64,000 nt of DNA from Pseudomonadota bacterium (GTDB taxonomy: Bacteria > Pseudomonadota > Gammaproteobacteria > Steroidobacterales > Steroidobacteraceae). Made by a program: the position numbers and the translations under genes. Under the pieces are notes generated by a model. That model ran no database searches. It was given only the letters and a program-made list of their open reading frames with translations, and was not told the origin of the DNA. The first letter of the stretch is position 1, and each line of letters opens with the position of its first letter. Where the stretch lies: NCBI GenBank assembly GCA_018241505.1, contig JAFEDS010000022.1:1-64000 (forward strand), written 5' to 3'. This document shows, one piece after another, positions 59,025 to 64,000 of the stretch.

Positions 59025-60491
59025 TCAATGCTCGTAAGCGCCGATGTCGATGGTGGTTCCCTGAACGCGGGCATTGCCCGGGTAATCGAGCGTGCCCACT
59101 ACCGAAGCGCCGAGATTCGTACCCGCATTGCGTGCGGGCGAGCCCGCCTGCGTATCCAGGTTCGGCGGTGTAGCCGTGCTCACGAACAAGGGATTCGCGT
59201 TCATTGAATGAGTCTCCGAGAATGGCGAAACACCGCCATAGTAGAGGTTGTAATCGAAGCTCAACCCCGAGGTGCTGGTGTGGCCGGTGGTCGTCTGCCC
59301 ACTGGAGCTGGTGTAGACGATATTGTTCTTGAAAAGGGTGGTGCCGGTAATGCTGCCGCCGAGCGACAAGGTGCCATTGCCGGCGCTGGTGGTATCGTTG
59401 TTGTAGAACGTGTTGTTGACCACCGTGATGTTCGAAGCGCCGCCCGGATTACCCTGGCCGCCGATGCCCATTCCCGCGGACGAATTCGAATAAAACACAT
59501 TGCTGCGCACGGTCACGTTTTGCGTATTCTGGCCCGAGTTCTCGCCGGTCGTCTCAATGCCCCAATCCACATCGTGAACCTGGTTGCGCTCCACAATCAC
59601 TGCGTTGCTGCCATCCAGGTAGATGCCGTCGGCACAATCGCAGTTGTTGCCATAGACATCCCAGGCCTTCCCATACTGGGAGCTGGAATGGATGTTGTAC
59701 ACGAGATTGCCGCTGATCGTGCCGTTGCTCGCATAGTCGTGCGACGGCGCGACGCCCTCGCCGCCCAGGGCGGCAATCCCGATATTGCTGTTGTCATGCA
59801 CGGTGTTGTTGGCAATCGTGAAGCTCTGGGAGTTGCCGTTCACGGTCATGGACTCACTGCAGCCGGTGAGCAGATTGTCCAACTGATTGCCGCTGATGGT
59901 GAAGTTGTTGATGGAGGCGGTGCCGCTGGTGCCGGCGAACACCAGGCCGAAGGCATTGGGCGGGGAGCCGGCGCAGTTGCCGTTCTTCTTGCCGCTGTAC
60001 TTGGCCTTGTTCTGGATGTGATGGATGTGATTGTTCTGGATCTGGATATTCGAGCCCGAGCCCTCCATGTGGACGCCCGCGGGCACGTAGCTGGCGTTGG
60101 TGGTAATGAAATTGCGGATCTCGAGACCACTCACCGTGACATTCGTCAGACCGCTGTTGATATCCACCAGGCCGTAGGCATAGGGACCGCTCACCATGGC
60201 GAGCCCGGTGCCGTCGATTGTGGCCAGCTCACTGGGATAACTCTGCAGGGTCAGGGACTTGGTAATCACCACCCGCTCATTGTAAGTGCCGGCGCGGGCT
60301 TGAATGGTGTCGCCCGCGGCGGCCGCGCCGATGGCATGGCTGATGGTTTTCCACGGCAGCGCGAGAGTACCGCTATTGGAGTCATTGCCAGTCGGGGAGA
60401 CGTAGTAGGTTGCAGCAGCCGCGAGCGCGGGAACCGCGCTCGAGACTACTGACACGAGCACGAGCAAAAGCGTCCCTGATGACTTTTTCAT
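59025..60491 (-). CDS. Secreted right-handed parallel beta-helix protein (polysaccharide lyase-like)
   Basis: A 488-aa extracellular protein. Signal peptide MKKSSGTLLLVLVSVVSSAVPALA, then the N-terminal ATYYVSPTGNDSNSGTLALPWKTI block typical of DUF1565/PL9-type beta-helix proteins, followed by many repeats with NITVxxNTF and NN-ladders that form rungs of a parallel beta-helix. Such proteins are pectate/rhamnogalacturonan lyases, glycosidases or non-catalytic sugar binders; the active-site residues cannot be identified by eye. First gene of the operon with the GH-D glycosidase, behind the promoter at 60562-60601. Confidence 0.85.
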   Translation of the reverse strand: MKKSSGTLLLVLVSVVSSAVPALAAAATYYVSPTGNDSNSGTLALPWKTISHAIGAAAAGDTIQARAGTYNERVVITKSLTLQSYPSELATIDGTGLAMVSGPYAYGLVDINSGLTNVTVSGLEIRNFITTNASYVPAGVHMEGSGSNIQIQNNHIHHIQNKAKYSGKKNGNCAGSPPNAFGLVFAGTSGTASINNFTISGNQLDNLLTGCSESMTVNGNSQSFTIANNTVHDNSNIGIAALGGEGVAPSHDYASNGTISGNLVYNIHSSSQYGKAWDVYGNNCDCADGIYLDGSNAVIVERNQVHDVDWGIETTGENSGQNTQNVTVRSNVFYSNSSAGMGIGGQGNPGGASNITVVNNTFYNNDTTSAGNGTLSLGGSITGTTLFKNNIVYTSSSGQTTTGHTSTSGLSFDYNLYYGGVSPFSETHSMNANPLFVSTATPPNLDTQAGSPARNAGTNLGASVVGTLDYPGNARVQGTTIDIGAYEH

Positions 60492-60561
60492 GTGTGGCCC
60501 TTATGCGTGGGTTGAGATTGATCAGCGTCGAAACAGATCCTTTGAGACCGTTTATAGTCTC

Positions 60562-60601
60562 TTTATGATCGTTAGATTAGTTTTATGTTCGAAAATGTCA
60601 A
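60562..60601 (-). promoter_or_regulatory. Sigma-70-like promoter with tandem operator (beta-helix/glycosidase operon)
   Basis: Leftward: -35 TTGACA (60596-60601), 16-bp spacer, -10 TAATCT (60574-60579). Direct repeat CGAACATAAA (60582-60591) and CGATCATAAA (60562-60571), 20-bp period. It matches the receptor promoter at 47942-47981 in boxes, spacing and repeat position, and the stretch GTTCGAAAATGTCAA is shared identically. Likely controlled by the DeoR repressor. Confidence 0.68.
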
Positions 60602-60669
60602 GAGGGCCCGCCCCGCCCGGTCGGCGGGTCGTGGGGCGGCCGGTGCCGCGGTGACCGAACGGGAAGGCG

Positions 60670-61653
60670 CTAGCGGGGCGACAACTCGGCGGAGAAAGCC
60701 GACAACGCCGCGGCGCCACCGGTGTGCCAGAAAAGCACCCGCTCGCGCCGATCGATGACTTTGCGCTCAATGAGATCCAACAAGGCACCGAAGGCCCGCC
60801 CCGTATAAACCGGGTCGAGCAGAAGGCCCTCGGAACGAGCGGCGACCCGAATGGCGTGTCGCTCGAGATCGCCCACGACAGCGTAGCCACCGCCCAGATA
60901 ATCCGCATTGACGTCGATGCGACCTGCCGGATCCGCGGATGGGGCCCCGAGGAGCTCAGCCGCACCGAAGGCAATCTCATGCACCATTGCAGATAGCTGC
61001 GCTTGCGGCGAATCAATGCTGATACCCAGAATCCGGCCTCGATAACCACCCAGGAGCGCACCCAACACCAGGCCGGCCTGGGTACCGCCGCTGCTGCTGG
61101 CCAACACCATGGTGTCGATGTCAATTCGCTGCTCGGCCAACTGTTGGAGGGCTTCCTGCATGGCTCGCACATAGCCACACGCGCCGAGCGGCGTTGAGCC
61201 GCCCAGCGGCACGAGATAGGGACGCTGGCCCACTGCGCGCAGGCCGGCTACGAGACTGTCGGCGACGGCTTCACGGGTTTCGCTGCCGGCCCAGCGAATC
61301 TCGGCACCGAGCAAGTCATCGAGCAGCAGGTTCCCCAGCGATTGCGGCGGCGGGTTGCCCCGGAGGACCACGCTGCATTCCATGCCCATCCGGGCCGCGG
61401 CGGCGGCCGTCTGCCGGCAGTGGTTGCTTTGCGGTCCGCCGAGCGTGATCAATCTATCGGCGCCTCGGGCCACGGCGTCCGCCAGAATGAACTCGAGCTT
61501 TCGCGTCTTGTTGCCACCCGTGGCAAGCCCTGTCTGGTCATCGCGCTTGAGGTAAATCTGCGGGCCCGCGAGCTGCCGGCTGAGCCGGCCGAGCGGCTCG
61601 AGCGGCGTTGGGAAATAACCGAGGGGGATGCGTGCGGGCCAGTTGATATTCAT
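60670..61653 (-). CDS. D-cysteine desulfhydrase-like PLP enzyme (ACC deaminase family)
   Basis: A 327-aa fold-type II PLP enzyme from the ATG at 61653, which overlaps the permease stop (ATGA). The PLP Lys is in GGNKTRKLEF, and LGGPQSNHCRQTAA and SSSGGTQAGL bind the cofactor. In true ACC deaminases the motifs are DPVYEG and HLGG; here they read DPVYTG and HTGG, with Thr in both places, as in D-cysteine desulfhydrase. It should release sulfide, pyruvate and ammonia from D-cysteine or a related compound. Operon with an APC transporter and an amidohydrolase. Confidence 0.85.
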   Translation of the reverse strand: MNINWPARIPLGYFPTPLEPLGRLSRQLAGPQIYLKRDDQTGLATGGNKTRKLEFILADAVARGADRLITLGGPQSNHCRQTAAAAARMGMECSVVLRGNPPPQSLGNLLLDDLLGAEIRWAGSETREAVADSLVAGLRAVGQRPYLVPLGGSTPLGACGYVRAMQEALQQLAEQRIDIDTMVLASSSGGTQAGLVLGALLGGYRGRILGISIDSPQAQLSAMVHEIAFGAAELLGAPSADPAGRIDVNADYLGGGYAVVGDLERHAIRVAARSEGLLLDPVYTGRAFGALLDLIERKVIDRRERVLFWHTGGAAALSAFSAELSPR

Positions 61654-63002
61654 GATTGCTGCGCGGCAAGTGCTCGTCGGTGACGTAACAGGTAGTAGAG
61701 TGGCAGGCCCGCCGCAATGATGGCAAATGTGAGACTGGTGTTGACCGGGTCGGTCCACAAGGCATTGGCGGTCATTCCAATCGAGACCACAATGAAAACG
61801 ACCGGCACCACTGGGTAACCCCACGTCCGGTAAGGTCGAGCCAGATCGGGCCGCGTGCGGCGAAGAACAAAGACACCGGCCACTGCCAGCGCAAAGAACG
61901 GCCAACTGCCGAGAATGAACTTGCTGGCGAGTTGGGCGAAGTCATTTTGCGAGGCATACAAGGCGCCGAGGCCGGCAGCGAGCCAGATGGCCACCGACGG
62001 TGTGGCGAAGCGCGGCGAAATCCGGGCAACGCTTTTGAACAGTAAGCCGCGTTCGGCCATGGCGAACAGAATACGCGGGCCGGTCATGATCGAGCCGTTC
62101 AGGCCACTGAAAGTGGATATCAGCACAACGGCCGAAATTGCGGCGCCTCCGAATCCACCGAAGAGTCCGATGCGCTGCGCGGCAGTGGCTGCGATGAGAT
62201 TCGAGTGGGCCATTTCAGGCAGGGGCACGAGGTAGATGAACGCCGTGTTGACTATCAGGTAGATGACGATGATGGCCACCGTACCGAGAATCAGGGCGAG
62301 CGGTAACGTCCGCTGCGGATCCTTGATCTCGCCGCTGACATACGAGAGGTTTCCCCAGCCGTCATAGGTGTAGAGAATCGGAATCAAGGCACTGACCAGC
62401 AGCGGCCACTCACACGATTGATTGCACAAAGGCAGGAAATGCGCCTTGTTGCCCGATCCGGCGGTGAATGCGAGGCAGGCGAGCGCGGCAAGGGCGCCGT
62501 ATTTCAGAGTTGTCATCACGTTCATCACGGCGGCCGCCCGCCCTACTCCCGAATAGTTGATGAGCGCGACACAGGCTATGGCGACTACCGCGACAACCCG
62601 TGCAGTGGATGGTGTCAGCGGGAAGAAGTATCCCAGGTACTCGCTGAAGATGGTGGCAATGCTGGCGAGTGCGCACGGCCTCACGATTGTCAGCTCGGCC
62701 CAACCAAACAGGAAACCAGGCAAGGGACCGAATGCCTCCAGCAGATAGGCAAAGACGCCCCCCGATCGCGGCATTGCCGCCGCCAACTCCGCGATGGTCA
62801 ACGCACCGCACAGCGAAATGAGGCCACCGAGTATCCAGGCAAGCAGAACCGGGCCTGGAGCGTGGAGTTGGTGGGCGATGGTGGCGGGCACTCGGAAGAT
62901 GCCGCTGCCAATAGTTGTGCCAATGAGGACGGCAATGGCGCTCGTAAGACCGAGCGTGCGCGGGAGGCGCTCACCCCAGCGGTCCGGGCCGGAGCCGCTC
63001 AT
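61650..63002 (-). CDS. APC superfamily amino acid transporter
   Basis: A 450-aa permease with 12 helices and the APC start TLGLTSAIAVLIGTTIGSGIFRVPA (GSGIF binding motif). Helix 6 (PILYTYDGWGNLSYVSGEIKDPQRTLP) and the helix-8 region are of the LAT/YkfD-like type. The preceding amidohydrolase and following D-cysteine desulfhydrase-like genes suggest it moves an amino acid or modified amino acid. Its start directly follows the amidohydrolase stop (1 bp apart) and its stop overlaps the next start. Confidence 0.9.
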   Translation of the reverse strand: MSGSGPDRWGERLPRTLGLTSAIAVLIGTTIGSGIFRVPATIAHQLHAPGPVLLAWILGGLISLCGALTIAELAAAMPRSGGVFAYLLEAFGPLPGFLFGWAELTIVRPCALASIATIFSEYLGYFFPLTPSTARVVAVVAIACVALINYSGVGRAAAVMNVMTTLKYGALAALACLAFTAGSGNKAHFLPLCNQSCEWPLLVSALIPILYTYDGWGNLSYVSGEIKDPQRTLPLALILGTVAIIVIYLIVNTAFIYLVPLPEMAHSNLIAATAAQRIGLFGGFGGAAISAVVLISTFSGLNGSIMTGPRILFAMAERGLLFKSVARISPRFATPSVAIWLAAGLGALYASQNDFAQLASKFILGSWPFFALAVAGVFVLRRTRPDLARPYRTWGYPVVPVVFIVVSIGMTANALWTDPVNTSLTFAIIAAGLPLYYLLRHRRALAAQQS

Positions 63003-64000
63003 TTAGCGGGACGCGCTCGGCCGCGGTATGCCGGCGTGGCTCACTGGCGCGGCATCGGCGCGGCTCAGCTCCGCGGCATTGGGCCCGCTCAACTTCGCGC
63101 TATCCGGCCCGCGCCCCAGCGTGGCATCGGCGCGGCTCGCCGCCTTCAATCGATTCAGATAGCGATCTCGCAACTCGGTCTGGCGCGAGCGCATCTCAAC
63201 CGGCCGGCCGGCTATCCACACTCGATCCGCGATGCTGGTGATCTCCAGCGGGTCAGCGCTCCACAAGACCAGGTCAGCGCTTTGTCCTGGCACGATGCGT
63301 CCCTCTATGGCACCGATGCCGAAGATATCCGCAGGCGCCGCGGTGATCGCCTCGAGCGCAGCCGGCCAGGGCAACCCGTGAGCCACCGCATTCCCGGCAA
63401 GTTGCCGGACATTGCGAGCGTTATGCGTAGCCCCGGAACTGAACGCAATTCGCACACCCGCTGAATGCAACAGGGCCGCGTTGTCGAGTCGTGCGCCCAG
63501 CATGTCAAAAGTGCCCGGGAGATCGGACAGCGGGTCGAGGATGACAGGTACGTCTTCGCGGGCCAACTGGGCGGCCACGAGCCATGCCTCACTGCCGCCT
63601 ACAATAACGGGACGCATGCCGTTGGCACGCGCGAACCGCGTCACCCGCAGGATGTCTGCCGCACGCTCCACGTCGAAGAGCACTCGGCCGCCCTTGAGGT
63701 AATGAGCCAGCACGGTACGCCCGGCCGCATGGAGTAAAGATCCCGCGGCGGGAGCGCCAGAGGAGCTGGCTTCGCGGAATGCCTGTTCCAACAGCATGTA
63801 CTGCGCGGCACGGCTCCCGCCTGAAGCCGAAGTTCCGTCCGCTCCGAGCCTCACGTACAGGGAACGGCTACCTTCCAGGGCGGCGTCCATACGGCCATCC
63901 AACACCACGGCGGCACCCTCCCCGCTCATGATCGAGTCGCGGCTGTGCGGACTCAACACCGCCCAGGTCGTGCCCTCAATACGCGTTACAGGAACTACCG
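63003..64000 (-). CDS. Amidohydrolase, C-terminal part (cut by window end)
   Basis: The open frame runs off the window; in-frame codons continue beyond 63959 to the last bases, so the start is outside. At least 332 aa of the C-terminal portion are seen. It has imidazolonepropionase-like amidohydrolase order: metal/substrate-loop VILDPLSDLPG, then AGVRIAFSSGATHNARNVR with the His/Asn region, PADIFGIGAIEGRIVPGQSADLVLW, typical of the domain that returns to the small beta-sandwich. The last 40 residues are Ala/Arg-rich. First gene of the operon with the APC transporter and D-cysteine desulfhydrase-like gene, so cyclic dipeptide or N-acyl amino acid hydrolysis is possible. Confidence 0.8.
   Translation of the reverse strand, partial: VVPVTRIEGTTWAVLSPHSRDSIMSGEGAAVVLDGRMDAALEGSRSLYVRLGADGTSASGGSRAAQYMLLEQAFREASSSGAPAAGSLLHAAGRTVLAHYLKGGRVLFDVERAADILRVTRFARANGMRPVIVGGSEAWLVAAQLAREDVPVILDPLSDLPGTFDMLGARLDNAALLHSAGVRIAFSSGATHNARNVRQLAGNAVAHGLPWPAALEAITAAPADIFGIGAIEGRIVPGQSADLVLWSADPLEITSIADRVWIAGRPVEMRSRQTELRDRYLNRLKAASRADATLGRGPDSAKLSGPNAAELSRADAAPVSHAGIPRPSASR

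Noticed and set aside
59208-60452. 414-aa open frame on the + strand opposite the beta-helix gene
   Set aside because: It mirrors the repetitive Asn/Gly/Thr-rich beta-helix gene and has Val/Ala/His-rich low-complexity composition, no ribosome site and no recognisable domain. The opposite frame has a signal peptide and clear homology.
60605-60640. GC-rich inverted repeat as terminator of the desulfhydrase operon
   Set aside because: A 6-bp stem (60612-60617 with 60623-60628) exists but no T-tract follows, and such repeats are frequent in this GC-rich DNA.
60670-61653. ACC deaminase linked to the ethylene-type kinase
   Set aside because: The diagnostic Glu and Leu are both Thr, as in D-cysteine desulfhydrases, and the genes are 50 kb apart.

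Overview
The window looks like chromosomal DNA of a high-G+C Gram-negative bacterium. It carries four outer-membrane TonB-dependent receptors, one with a Fec-type sigma/anti-sigma cascade, plus lipoproteins and many periplasmic peptidases. The mix (TonB-Xanth-Caul type receptor, DUF885 peptidases, S9/S53/M3/M19 peptidases, FkbH/NRPS genes, ethylene-receptor-like kinase) would fit a plant- or soil-associated proteobacterium, perhaps Steroidobacteraceae/Xanthomonadales-like. That placement is inference only. I found no rRNA, tRNA, CRISPR array, prophage or intact insertion sequence. Gene density is high, with many 4-bp stop/start overlaps.

Layout. 0-5 kb: small hypothetical gene, TonB receptor, secreted S53 (sedolisin) peptidase, the last two convergent on a shared hairpin. 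5.4-6.7 kb: two-gene module of an AbiEii-like nucleotidyltransferase and a small partner, with a perfect 14-bp palindrome upstream. 6.7-9.3 kb: lysozyme-like lipoprotein and secreted alpha/beta hydrolase. 9.5-11.5 kb: a histidine kinase whose membrane domain keeps all the ethylene/copper-binding residues of plant ETR1, followed by two single-domain response regulators. 11.5-18.6 kb: sigma factor, FecR, STN-type TonB receptor and S9 peptidase, a peptide-uptake signalling unit.

18.6-29.3 kb is the most unusual region: initiating sugar-phosphate transferase, cystathionine-lyase-like enzyme, Wzx-like flippase, a 1789-residue NRPS with an apparent glycosyltransferase-like N-terminal domain fused to C-A-T-TE, and an FkbH-carrier protein fusion. 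I read the A-domain pocket as glycine-type. Together these suggest an acylated or aminoacylated surface glycan or a small secreted conjugate.

29.4-32 kb: GDCCVxC protein, DUF4156 lipoprotein, NnrU remnant, HAD phosphatase and class A beta-lactamase-like hydrolase. 32-45 kb: a long collinear peptide-scavenging cluster (two hydrolases, two DUF885 peptidases, AraC regulator, TonB receptor, MFS transporter, M19 dipeptidase, M3 oligopeptidase).

45-60.6 kb: a carbohydrate locus. It contains a TonB receptor, APC permease, DeoR regulator, DhnA-type aldolase, mutarotase-like protein, FGGY kinase, fucose-isomerase-like enzyme and aldehyde dehydrogenase, plus a secreted clan GH-D glycosidase and a right-handed beta-helix protein. 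Two distant promoters here share the same -35/-10 boxes and a 20-bp-period direct repeat, and a third related site precedes the aldolase operon. I read this as a local DeoR regulon. 60.7-64 kb: D-cysteine desulfhydrase-like enzyme, APC transporter, and an amidohydrolase cut by the window end.
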